From: CAWGOF01 sp963824225
GTDB lineage: Bacteria; Acidobacteriota; Polarisedimenticolia; Polarisedimenticolales; Polarisedimenticolaceae
Reading direction: 5' to 3'
DNA length: 64,000 bases
Assembly (NCBI GenBank): GCA_963824225.1
Contig: CAWGOF010000002.1
Span: forward strand, 310,001 to 374,000
Shown here: positions 17,321 to 26,323 of the stretch, one piece after another
How the letters are laid out: the number at the start of each line of letters is the position of its first letter
Position numbering within the stretch: position 1 is the first letter of the stretch
The notes under the pieces: model-generated
Database searches by the model: none
What the model was told of the DNA's origin: nothing
What the model saw: the letters and a program-made list of their open reading frames with translations, nothing else
Translations under genes and position numbers: made by a program

Positions 17321-19972
17321 GTGAAGCCGCTCGCGCGCCCTAAGGTCACGACCCGACTCGTGGCTCTCGCGCTTGCATGCGCGATCGGCCCGCGCGCGCT
17401 CGCCGGCCCCTACGTCACCGAGGCGTCCGGCGTGCGCTGGAACGACGTTGGCGGCGTGCGCTGGAACGACGTTGGCGGCGTGCGCTGGAACGACGTGGGG
17501 GGCGTGCGCTGGAACGACGTCGGTGGCGTGCGCTGGAACGACGTCGGTGGCGTGCTGTGGTCCGACGCGGCTGGCGTGCGCTGGAACGACGTGGGGGGCG
17601 TGCGCTGGAACGACGTCGGGGCGCTCGAGTTCACCGACGCGGCCGCGACCGGTGTGGCGAGCCTCGATCTCGAGCTGCTTTCGCGCTTCTCGTTCCTGCC
17701 CGACAGCTCGTCGATCAGTGTGATCGTGAGCTATCACGTCGCACCGGGCCCGGCCCAGATCGCGGAGCTCGTCGCGCTCGGCGTCGTCGGGGGCACGCGG
17801 TTCGACCGCCTGCCGATGATCGCGATCAACGCGACGAAGCAGCAGATCGCCGCGATCGCCGCGCTACCGAGCGTGCGCTCGGTGTGGGCCGATCGGACGC
17901 TGTCGTTCTTCGACGTCGAGAGCCGCGCGCTGATCGGGGCGGACGAGGCCGCCCTCGATCCGGATCTGCGCACCTCAGGCGGCGCGCCATTCACCGGCGC
18001 GGGCGTGACGATCGCCGTGATCGATTCGGGGATCGACGCCACGCATCCCGATCTGCCGCTCGGAGCGAAGGTCGTGCAGAACGTGCGCGTGAACCCGGGC
18101 GTGTGGCCGGGCCCCGGATTCGTCGCGCCGTCCTTCGTCGAGGGCCTGTCGAACACCGATCTCGTGCTGGGCCACGGGACGTTCGTGGCCTCGGTCGCCG
18201 CCGGCACGGGCCAGGCCAGCGCCGGGCTGTACCGCGGGCTCGCGCCCGGGGCCAAGCTTCTCGGCATCTCCGCCGGCGATCTGTACATCATCCATGTCCT
18301 CGAGGCGTTCGACTACGTGCTGGCCCACGCGACCCAGCACGGGATCCGCGTGGTCAACTGCTCGTGGGGCACGCTCGGGTTCTTCGATCCCGACGATCCG
18401 GTCAACATCGCGACACGGGCGCTCTACGACGCGGGGATCGCCGCCGTGTTCGCCGCGGGAAATCACGGTCCGGCGCCCGACACGCTGAACCCGTACTCGG
18501 TCGCACCGTGGGTCTTCGGCGTGGGCTCGGTGCGCAAGGACGGCGGGCTGTCGACGTTCTCCTCGCGCGGCATCTTCGAGGAACTGCTGTACCACCCGCT
18601 CCTCGTCGCCCCGGGCGAGGGCATCATCGGGGCCAAGCCATCGGGGATCACGGCGGTCGGCGGCACGATCGGCGTCGCCGACTCGACGAGCGGCACCGTC
18701 GTCCCACCGGAATACCTCTCCCGGTATACGGTCTCGAGTGGCACGTCCTTCGCCGCGCCGCAGGTCGCGGCAGCGATCGCGCTCCTGCTCGAGGAGAACC
18801 CCGGGCGCTCCTTGGCCGACATCCGGCGCTCGCTCCAAGCGACGGCGACGCCGATCCTGACCCAGGATCGCGCCGAATCGGGCGCCGGCCGTCTCGACGT
18901 GTGGGCCGCGCTGACGCACGGCCTCGATCCCGCGCGGCCGTTCGGCACGCACGTTCCGCTGTGGCTCGATCTGCGGCCGTTCCGCATCGAGCATCAGCCG
19001 GCGGTGACGGTCGAACAGGTGCTCGAGACCGGCGCGCGCCTGCCGCTCGCGTTGACCCTGCCCGCGGCCGCCGTGTCGTTCCGCGCCTCGATCGCCTGGG
19101 GCACGCTTCCCGGGGCGACCGATCTCGACGCACGGCTCCTCGATCCCACGGGGCTCGAGCTCTCGCGGTCCGACGCGTACAACAGTCCGTCGCTCTTCGG
19201 CCGCGTCGACGGCGTGCGGCTCCTCGGCCCGACACCCCCAGGCGGAACGCTCGAGGTGTCGTGGAAGTCCGGGCTCACCGATCAGCCGTTCGCGGTGCGC
19301 GAGGAAGTGTCGACCGCGGTGACCGACTACGCCGACGTGGCCGCGCTCGCACCGCCGGATGCGGCGATCGTGGCCGTCGCCGTCGGCCGGCGCGTGATGA
19401 TCGGCCGCGGGGCGCTCTTCGCGCCGTCGAGCAACCTCGAGCGCGGCGAGCTCGCGCGCGCGCTCGCGCTCGGTGCGGGCGTGCCCCAGCGTGTCCCGGC
19501 CGTGGCGAGCTTCCCCGACGTGCACGGGAACGACCCCGTCTTCCCGTACGTCGAGAGCGTCGCCGGTGCGCGGGCCTCGCGCGTGCTGATCGACGGCGGG
19601 AACGGGTCGTCCTTCGGCCCCTCGGGTTCCGTCGACCGGCTCGACTTCGCGGTGTCCCTCGTGCGCGCGGCGGGCCGGGAGGCCGAAGCGATCGCACGCG
19701 CTGGCGAGCCGCTCGCGGTCGAGGACGCGAGCCAGATCCCGTCCGCGCACCGCGGCTACGTCGCGGTGGCGCTCGAGCGTGGGTTCATCGATACGATCCC
19801 CGTCACCGGCGGGGTGCGGTTCGAGCCCGACGACCCGGTCGGCCGTCTCGACGCTTCCCGCTTCCTGCTCGCCCTGCTGACCGACCTCGAGGGCCGCCCG
19901 CGGACCTGCACGACCTGCGCGCCCGGTGGTGGAAACCGGCCCAAGACGACCCGCCCCAAGCGAGCGGGCTAG
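17321..19972 (+). CDS. Secreted subtilisin (S8) protease with N-terminal GVRWNDVG repeats and C-terminal SLH-like domains
   Basis: The 883-residue protein starts with a signal peptide (residues 1-28), followed directly by eight octapeptide units (residues 37-100). An I9-like propeptide segment follows, then the S8 catalytic core: Asp235 in AVIDSGIDATHPD, His285 in GHGTFVAS and Ser476 in SGTSFAAPQVA. After a beta-rich region (about 560-680), the C-terminus resembles S-layer homology repeats (LERGELARALALGAG, ASFPDV, HRGYVAVALERGFI). This suggests anchoring to the envelope. The GTG start has an upstream GGGGGAG. The triad is complete, so activity is expected. The placement of the repeats between signal peptide and propeptide is unusual. 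Confidence 0.88.
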   Translation: MKPLARPKVTTRLVALALACAIGPRALAGPYVTEASGVRWNDVGGVRWNDVGGVRWNDVGGVRWNDVGGVRWNDVGGVLWSDAAGVRWNDVGGVRWNDVGALEFTDAAATGVASLDLELLSRFSFLPDSSSISVIVSYHVAPGPAQIAELVALGVVGGTRFDRLPMIAINATKQQIAAIAALPSVRSVWADRTLSFFDVESRALIGADEAALDPDLRTSGGAPFTGAGVTIAVIDSGIDATHPDLPLGAKVVQNVRVNPGVWPGPGFVAPSFVEGLSNTDLVLGHGTFVASVAAGTGQASAGLYRGLAPGAKLLGISAGDLYIIHVLEAFDYVLAHATQHGIRVVNCSWGTLGFFDPDDPVNIATRALYDAGIAAVFAAGNHGPAPDTLNPYSVAPWVFGVGSVRKDGGLSTFSSRGIFEELLYHPLLVAPGEGIIGAKPSGITAVGGTIGVADSTSGTVVPPEYLSRYTVSSGTSFAAPQVAAAIALLLEENPGRSLADIRRSLQATATPILTQDRAESGAGRLDVWAALTHGLDPARPFGTHVPLWLDLRPFRIEHQPAVTVEQVLETGARLPLALTLPAAAVSFRASIAWGTLPGATDLDARLLDPTGLELSRSDAYNSPSLFGRVDGVRLLGPTPPGGTLEVSWKSGLTDQPFAVREEVSTAVTDYADVAALAPPDAAIVAVAVGRRVMIGRGALFAPSSNLERGELARALALGAGVPQRVPAVASFPDVHGNDPVFPYVESVAGARASRVLIDGGNGSSFGPSGSVDRLDFAVSLVRAAGREAEAIARAGEPLAVEDASQIPSAHRGYVAVALERGFIDTIPVTGGVRFEPDDPVGRLDASRFLLALLTDLEGRPRTCTTCAPGGGNRPKTTRPKRAG
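17429..17620 (+). repeat. Eight 24-base tandem repeats encoding GVRWNDVG
   Basis: Units run every 24 bases. Seven encode GVRWNDVG and the sixth (17549-17572) is diverged to GVLWSDAA; a degenerate ninth (ALEFTDAA) follows. Third-position differences such as GTTGGC, GTGGGG and GTCGGT show the copies are not all recent. The minus strand is also open here, but only as a shadow of the repeat. Confidence 0.95.
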
Positions 19973-20136
19973 CTCGAAAGCCGGCTCGGGCGCCAAGCCC
20001 CTTCTTCACAACGAGATACGACTCCTCGACCTGCCGAACTCCGCGCCGGGTTCAAGGATTCCTCAACCGCTCCTCCGGACACTCCCCCTGCGAACGACAG
20101 CACCCGTCGCGCGAGCGACACCATGGGGGGGGTCCG

Positions 20137-23100
20137 ATGTTCAGGCGTCTCACGCTCCTGCTCCTCACCTGCTGGCTCGGCCTGGCACCGTCGTGGGGAC
20201 TGAACAAGACGGCGCAGCCGTTGCCCGACTTCGACGCGGCCGGAGGGATCCGGATCGCCGAGTCCGGCGCCGCCGTCCACGGCTCGGCGCAGCACGCGGC
20301 ACTCCAGGCTCTCGAAGCCCGGGCCGCGGCGCGGCTCCGGGCGACGTTCAACGCGCGCGGCGGGGCGGCTCGCTCGCTCGAGTCCTCGCGCCCCCTGTCG
20401 CCCCCGGCCCACGGGAGCCCCGAGGCGATCGCGCGCGCGTTCCTGCACGAGCATCGAGATGCATGGCACCTCTCCCCGAAGGAGGTCGACGACCTCGAGC
20501 TCCAGACGAGCTACGTCGATCGGCACAGCGGGGTCGCTCACGTGTACTACCGGCAGCGCGTCGGCGGCGTGCCCGTATTCCAGGGCTTGCTCGGAACGCA
20601 CCTCGACGAGCGCGGGCGCGTGCTCGGCGTGCGCGGGAACGTATTTCCCGGTCTCGCCGCGCCACGCGCGTTCCGGCTGTCTCCCGAGCACGCGGCCGAA
20701 GCCGCGGCGTCTCACGCCGGTGCGCGGTTCGTCGCGCACCGCCGCGGAACGGACGGCGACGCGGTGGTGCTCGAGCCCGACAGCCTCGGCGCCGAGGTGC
20801 ACGTGACGAAGACGATCTACGCGCTCGGTGAGACACCTCGCCCGGCGTACCGGATGCTGATCGAGAAGAACGGCCTCGAGTGGTACGACGTCATCGTCGA
20901 CGCCGAGACCGGTGCGCTGCTCCATCGGCGCAACCTGTACCAGTCCGCACTCACGCCGTCGTCGCCGCCCGAGCCGAGCCCGGCCGCACCGCGAGGGCTC
21001 GTCTACGTCGAGCACCCGCTGTCGACGACCCGCGGCACAGGCGACCTGCCGCGCAAGTATCCGTACACGGTCGATCCGACCGGGAGGCCGCGCGGCTTCG
21101 CCAACGCGCCGCTGAACGGAGCGCTCACGTCGCCGACCGTGGCCCATGGGGCCGACCCGCTCAACGCGACCCTGGCGCAAACGGTGCTGCCGCTCCCGAA
21201 CGCCGCGACTCCGCTCCGCTCGAACGCGCTGCCCGTGTCGACATCTCCGCAGTCACCCCAGGGCTGGTTCCTGCTCCAGAGCGGTCAGTACCAGACGATC
21301 GGCAACAACGTCGACGCCAAGGACGATCGGGCGAACGACGACGAGGGCTCGATCGGCTTCCGCCCGAGCGGCGGGACGACCGGCGACTTCACGGGTCCTG
21401 CGTTCACGTACCAGAACGCGTGGGGCCAGGGCGGCGATGCGGCGCTCGACCAGAACGCCGCGATCCTCGACCTGTTCTACGTCACGAACTGGTACCACGA
21501 CCTGCTGTACCACCTCGGGTTCACCGAGGCCGCGGGCAACTTCCAGAAGGACAACTTCGGCCGCGGCGGCGACGGGAACGACTACCTGTTCGCCGACGCG
21601 CAGGATGGCTCCGGGACGAACAACGCGAACTTCGGTACGCCTGCGGACGGAGCGAACCCGCGGATGCAGATGTACCTGTGGACCGGCCCGAACCGGGACG
21701 GAGACCTCGACTTCGACGTCATCGTCCACGAGTACAGCCACGGCCTGTCGAACCGCCTCGTCGGCGGACCGGAGAACGTCGACTGCCTGGGTATCGGCCT
21801 GGTCGGCGAATCGGGCGGCATGGGTGAGGGCTGGGGCGACTGGTTCGCCGCGGTGCTCTCGGACGACGCGGCCGCGGTCGAGTACTCGACCGGCGCGGGC
21901 GAGAACGGCATCCGGCGCTTCCCGCAGGACCGCACACCGCTCGACTGGACCTACCGGTTCCTGGGGACGGGTCCGCCGAGCGATCCGAGCATCCCGTTCG
22001 AGGTCCACGACATCGGCGAGCTGTGGGCCGGGATCCTGTGGGAGATGCGCGAGTCGATGATCAACCGGTTCCACAACCGTGCGTTCCCCGGCGGGCCGAC
22101 CTTCCCGACGTTCACCGCCCCCGCCGGCAGCCCGGCGAGCAACGTCCGCAACGCGCAGGGTCGCACGACCGACGGATCGGGCCTTGCGGCCCGGCTCGAT
22201 CGCGCCACGATCGAGAACGCGTCGTTTGCGGCGATGTTCCGCGTCGTCGACGGGATGAAGCACTCCGTGTGCAACCCGACGATGGTCGACATGCGGGACG
22301 CGATCCTCGCCGCCGACCGTGCGGCCGGTGGCGAGTTCGTGGACGTGATCTGGCGCACGTTCGCCAATCGCGGGATCGGCGAGGGTGCAGTCTCGACCGG
22401 CGGCGAGGCGCCGCTCACGGTGGAGGACTTCGCGGTCCCGGCCACCGTCGCGGCGTGCGAGTCCGCGGGCGGACCTCTCGGCGCGCCGTCGTTCAGCGCG
22501 TCGGCGCTCGTCCCGAACACGGTGACGCTGACGATCACGCCGAACGGCGCGACCGAGTACGTGGTCTACCGCAGCGCGGCCGGACCGGGCACGCCGGTCG
22601 ACCCGACGCCGTTCGTCGAGGTCGGTCGCACGAGCGGGACGACGTTCGTCGACGCCGGCCTCGACGGGGGCTTGACGTACCACTACCGGGTCCGCGCCGC
22701 GCGCAACGACGACTGCACGTCGGCGAGCCAGGCGCTGAGCGTGACGGTGCTCGGTGGAGCGTTGCCGTGCACGGCGCCGCCGGCGTTCGCCGGTCTCGTC
22801 GAGGCGGCTGACGCCGAGGATTGCGCGCACGTCGATCTGCGCTGGAGCCCGGCGACCTCGAGCTGCATCGGCGGACCCTCGGTCCGGTACAACGTGTACC
22901 GCAGCACCGATCCGGCGTTCACGCCGAGCGCCGCGAACCGAATCGCCACGGGCGTCGTCGGCACGACCCATACCGACGCGCCCGGAGCGAGCGACACGAT
23001 CTTCTACTACGTCGTGCGCGCCGAGGATTCGACGACCGGGCACGGCGGCCCGGCAAACGGCGGGAACGAGGACCCGAACACCGTCCGGCGAGCCGCGCTT

Positions 23101-26100
23101 CTGACGAGCCGGTCGATGGTCTCCCAGGGGTTCTCGGACGACGTCGAGAGCGGACCGGACAGCCTGTCGAGCGGCTCGTTCACCTCGAGCGGCCAGACGC
23201 TGTCGCTCGCTCCCGAGCGCGGCGGCTGGTTCCGCGATTCCGATCCCGCGCCCGCCGAGGCCCGTTCGGGCTCGACCGTGTGGCACACGTTCGACCCGGA
23301 CAACAAGTCGCTCAGCCCGGGGGTGACCGTCCCGCCCGGCGTCTACGAGCTGCGCAGCACGGTGGCCACGATCACGCCGTCGAGCATCCTCACGTTCCAC
23401 CACACGTTCCAGACCGAGGCGGCGTTCGACGGCGGCGTCGTCGAGGCCGCCCTCGTCGATGAGGCGACCGGCGTCGTCGGGACGTTCCAGGACCTCGGCC
23501 CGCTGATGTACGAGAACGGCTACAACGGCGTTCTCGACGCTTCGGGCAGCGACAACACGCTGGCCAATCGCCCGGCTTACACGGGTGGGCTGCTCGCGCC
23601 GATGGCTCGATCCCGGGCGTTCCTCGGCGCGCTCGTTCCCGCCGGCGATCCGTCGGCACGGATCGTCCTGCGGTTCCTGTTCGGCACGGACGTGGCGAAC
23701 CTGATCACGGTGCCGCCACCGTTCGAGGGGACCTACTTCCCCGGCTGGTACGTCGACGACGTGTCGATCGACGACCCGTGCTGTCCGCTCTCCGCGCCGC
23801 CGCGCAGCCTCGTCGCCGAGGCCTCGGCGGCGAACCGGGTCGCGCTGAACTGGGCTGCGCCCGTCTCGGGGACGATCGCCGAGTATCTCGTGTTCCGCGA
23901 GGAGGTCGGCGACACGGTGCCGACCGAGTTCGACGAGCTGCTGGCGACCGTGCCCGGAACCCAGACGGCATACGTCGATACGACCGTCTCGGGCGGGACG
24001 ACCTATGCGTACGTGGTGCGTGCCGTGCCGGCGACCGGCTGCCCGTCGGGAGACAGCAACGTGGCCACCGTCACGGCGACCGGTGCGTGTCGCCTCGACC
24101 CCGACTTCGACGGGATCGAGTCGGTGTCGATGCCGCTCGCCTCGACCTGCACGCTCGATCTCGCGTGGAGTGCGGCCCGCGCTCGCTGCACGGGAACCTC
24201 GGTCCAGTACAACGTCTATCGCAGCATCGATCCGGCGTTCGAGCCCACGCTCGACGACGCGATCGCGCTCGGCGTCACGGGCCTCGGGTACACCGACCAG
24301 GTCGGCCTGTCCGACGGGGTGACCTACTACTACGTCGTCCGAGCCGAGGACGGAACGACCGGAGGCTCAGGACCGGCGAACGGCGGAAACGAGGACGACA
24401 ACGTCGTGCGCCGGAGCGGCTCGCCGCGCGGGTCGCTCGGTCCGGGTCCCGATTTCTCGGACGACCTCGAGCCTGCGCCCCAGACCGGCTACGAGACGAC
24501 GTCGACGCGCGACGCCGGTGGGTTCCAGGCGCTACCCGACCCGACCGCGTCGAGCGCGACGACGGGATGGCTCGCGCTCGACGACCAGCCGGGCTCGCCG
24601 CCTCTCACGCCGAAGGACGATCGTCTCGTGCTCCCGCCGCTCCACGTCACGTCCGCGAGCACGATGACGTTCTTCCACAACTACGACTTCGCGCACTTCC
24701 CCGAAGTGCCGACGGTCCAGCCCGGCGAGTATCACAGCGGCGGCGTGCTCGAGATCTCGGCCGACGGCGACGTGTGGACCGATCTCGGACCGTACGTCAC
24801 GGCCGGCGGTTACACGGGGCAACTCGATCCCGGAGCCCAGAGTCCGCTGGCCGGCCGTTCCGCGTGGACCGGCTCGAGCGACGCCGCGCCGGGAACGCGG
24901 GTCGATCTCATGAGCGGTCATCCGGTCGTCGTCGACCTCGGTGCGGCGGTGTCCGATCCCGCCCTCTTCGCGGCGAGCGATCTGCCGGGGGCGCGGATCC
25001 GGTTCCGTCTCGGTGGAACGTTCCAGGCGCTCATCGGAGGGATCCAGGGAACGGGATGGGGTCTCGACGACCTCCACGTGACCGGCCTCCTCGCGCCCGG
25101 GACGTGCGACTCGAGCGAGACCGAGACCTGCTCGATCACCGACGTCGTGCCCGGCACCGGAACGCAGGGCGCGAGCCTCGACGTCACGATCTCGGGCTCG
25201 GGCTTCGAGGCCGGCTCGAGCGTCGTCTTCGGCAAGGACGGCAGCGCCGACGACGGGATCAGCGAAGGGCCCGGGGCGACGAACGGGGCCGGGACGTCGA
25301 TCACGCTGCACATCGTGATCGACGGCGACGCGCCCGAAGGGCCGCACGACGTCACGGTCGTGGCGCCCGACGGGTCGTTCTGCATCGCGCGCTCGGCGTT
25401 CGTCGTGACGCGCGCGGGCGGCGGGGGCGCGACGCGCTTCGTCCCGTGCGACGACGGCTCGGTCTCGCGCAAGGGCGGCTGGCACGCGATCACGGACGAC
25501 CGCAGCACGACGTTCGGGCAATACTGCCGGAACGTGGGCGCGAACAAGGGGAACGCCGCGGCGTTCCTCGAGCTCGCCGTCTCCTCGACGAACGGCGGAA
25601 CGGTCAGCGTCGTCTACGCCCGAGGCCCTCGCGGAGGAAGCGCGACGGCCCGCGTCGCGGACGACACGCGGCGGATCGAATCGTACCGCCCGCCCACCGA
25701 TCCGTCCGCGCCCGACAGCTCCGGACGGAACGACCTGACGTTCGGCTTCAGCGAGACGTTCTCGGTGCCACCCGGCGCCAGCACGTTGCGTCTCGACGTG
25801 CTGAACGACGACCCGACACCGCAGCGCGACATGGTCTACGTCGAAGGGTTCGTCGTCACGGAGAACGAAGCCGCGCCGGCGCCGGCGCGGTACCAGGAGC
25901 CGCAGAGCAGCTCGAGCGGGACGATCCCTCCCGGAGCGAGCGTCACGCATCCGCTGTTGGTGCCGCTGGGGAGCATCCTGCTCACCGCGATCGCCGATGC
26001 GACCGCGTCCGACGATCTGGCGATCACGCTGCGCGACCCCCTCGGCGTCGTCGTTCGAGCGGTCGATACGTCGCACGTGCCCGAGGTGGCGCAGGCACTG

Positions 26101-26259
26101 TCGATCGTGCCCGGAACGTACAGCGTCACGCTGACGAACCGCTCGGCGCAGCCCGCCCCGTACGCGCTGTTCGTCGTTCCGACCGTCGATCTGGCTGCGC
26201 CGCCGTCTCCGACAGGTGGAAAAAACAAGAAGCCCACGCGTCCGACAGAGGTCCCGTAG
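20137..26259 (+). CDS. Very large secreted M36 fungalysin-type metalloprotease with fibronectin-like, IPT and PPC-like modules
   Basis: The 2040-residue protein has a signal peptide (MFRRLTLLLLTCWLGLAPSWG) and an FTP-type propeptide (about 90-270). The M36 catalytic domain follows, with zinc motif HEYSH at 531-535 and the third ligand region GMGEGWGD (Glu about 564). The catalytic domain is followed by several fibronectin-III-like modules. Two of them are near copies (YNVYRS..DPAF...YYVVRAED..TG, starting about residues 908 and 1360). An IPT/TIG-like domain (ITDVVPGTGTQGASLDV, about 1665) and a C-terminal PPC-like domain (about 1915-2010) end the protein. It is likely to be an extracellular protease acting on polymeric protein. 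ATG 20137 follows a G-rich ribosome-binding site. Pairing with the S8 protease upstream suggests joint protein degradation. Confidence 0.88.
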   Translation: MFRRLTLLLLTCWLGLAPSWGLNKTAQPLPDFDAAGGIRIAESGAAVHGSAQHAALQALEARAAARLRATFNARGGAARSLESSRPLSPPAHGSPEAIARAFLHEHRDAWHLSPKEVDDLELQTSYVDRHSGVAHVYYRQRVGGVPVFQGLLGTHLDERGRVLGVRGNVFPGLAAPRAFRLSPEHAAEAAASHAGARFVAHRRGTDGDAVVLEPDSLGAEVHVTKTIYALGETPRPAYRMLIEKNGLEWYDVIVDAETGALLHRRNLYQSALTPSSPPEPSPAAPRGLVYVEHPLSTTRGTGDLPRKYPYTVDPTGRPRGFANAPLNGALTSPTVAHGADPLNATLAQTVLPLPNAATPLRSNALPVSTSPQSPQGWFLLQSGQYQTIGNNVDAKDDRANDDEGSIGFRPSGGTTGDFTGPAFTYQNAWGQGGDAALDQNAAILDLFYVTNWYHDLLYHLGFTEAAGNFQKDNFGRGGDGNDYLFADAQDGSGTNNANFGTPADGANPRMQMYLWTGPNRDGDLDFDVIVHEYSHGLSNRLVGGPENVDCLGIGLVGESGGMGEGWGDWFAAVLSDDAAAVEYSTGAGENGIRRFPQDRTPLDWTYRFLGTGPPSDPSIPFEVHDIGELWAGILWEMRESMINRFHNRAFPGGPTFPTFTAPAGSPASNVRNAQGRTTDGSGLAARLDRATIENASFAAMFRVVDGMKHSVCNPTMVDMRDAILAADRAAGGEFVDVIWRTFANRGIGEGAVSTGGEAPLTVEDFAVPATVAACESAGGPLGAPSFSASALVPNTVTLTITPNGATEYVVYRSAAGPGTPVDPTPFVEVGRTSGTTFVDAGLDGGLTYHYRVRAARNDDCTSASQALSVTVLGGALPCTAPPAFAGLVEAADAEDCAHVDLRWSPATSSCIGGPSVRYNVYRSTDPAFTPSAANRIATGVVGTTHTDAPGASDTIFYYVVRAEDSTTGHGGPANGGNEDPNTVRRAALLTSRSMVSQGFSDDVESGPDSLSSGSFTSSGQTLSLAPERGGWFRDSDPAPAEARSGSTVWHTFDPDNKSLSPGVTVPPGVYELRSTVATITPSSILTFHHTFQTEAAFDGGVVEAALVDEATGVVGTFQDLGPLMYENGYNGVLDASGSDNTLANRPAYTGGLLAPMARSRAFLGALVPAGDPSARIVLRFLFGTDVANLITVPPPFEGTYFPGWYVDDVSIDDPCCPLSAPPRSLVAEASAANRVALNWAAPVSGTIAEYLVFREEVGDTVPTEFDELLATVPGTQTAYVDTTVSGGTTYAYVVRAVPATGCPSGDSNVATVTATGACRLDPDFDGIESVSMPLASTCTLDLAWSAARARCTGTSVQYNVYRSIDPAFEPTLDDAIALGVTGLGYTDQVGLSDGVTYYYVVRAEDGTTGGSGPANGGNEDDNVVRRSGSPRGSLGPGPDFSDDLEPAPQTGYETTSTRDAGGFQALPDPTASSATTGWLALDDQPGSPPLTPKDDRLVLPPLHVTSASTMTFFHNYDFAHFPEVPTVQPGEYHSGGVLEISADGDVWTDLGPYVTAGGYTGQLDPGAQSPLAGRSAWTGSSDAAPGTRVDLMSGHPVVVDLGAAVSDPALFAASDLPGARIRFRLGGTFQALIGGIQGTGWGLDDLHVTGLLAPGTCDSSETETCSITDVVPGTGTQGASLDVTISGSGFEAGSSVVFGKDGSADDGISEGPGATNGAGTSITLHIVIDGDAPEGPHDVTVVAPDGSFCIARSAFVVTRAGGGGATRFVPCDDGSVSRKGGWHAITDDRSTTFGQYCRNVGANKGNAAAFLELAVSSTNGGTVSVVYARGPRGGSATARVADDTRRIESYRPPTDPSAPDSSGRNDLTFGFSETFSVPPGASTLRLDVLNDDPTPQRDMVYVEGFVVTENEAAPAPARYQEPQSSSSGTIPPGASVTHPLLVPLGSILLTAIADATASDDLAITLRDPLGVVVRAVDTSHVPEVAQALSIVPGTYSVTLTNRSAQPAPYALFVVPTVDLAAPPSPTGGKNKKPTRPTEVP

Positions 26260-26273
26260 CGGACCGTCCCGGA

Positions 26274-26309
26274 GCGGGTGAGCGCGGACCCCATGCCGCG
26301 CTCACCCGC
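26274..26309. terminator. Perfect 14-base inverted repeat between convergent genes
   Basis: GCGGGTGAGCGCGG (26274-26287) pairs exactly with CCGCGCTCACCCGC (26296-26309) around an 8-base loop. It lies 14 bases after the M36 stop and 14 bases beyond the stop of the facing cytochrome gene, as expected for a bidirectional terminator. No T-run is present on either side. Confidence 0.7.
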
Positions 26310-26323
26310 GGTCGGGTCTCGTC

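Noticed and set aside
17429..17620. Possible CRISPR array
   Set aside because: Units are contiguous, in frame and without spacers; this is a protein-coding tandem repeat.
17410..17634. Minus-strand frame with repeated PTSFQRTP
   Set aside because: It is the reverse reading of the GVRWNDVG repeat, without a ribosome-binding site or signal.
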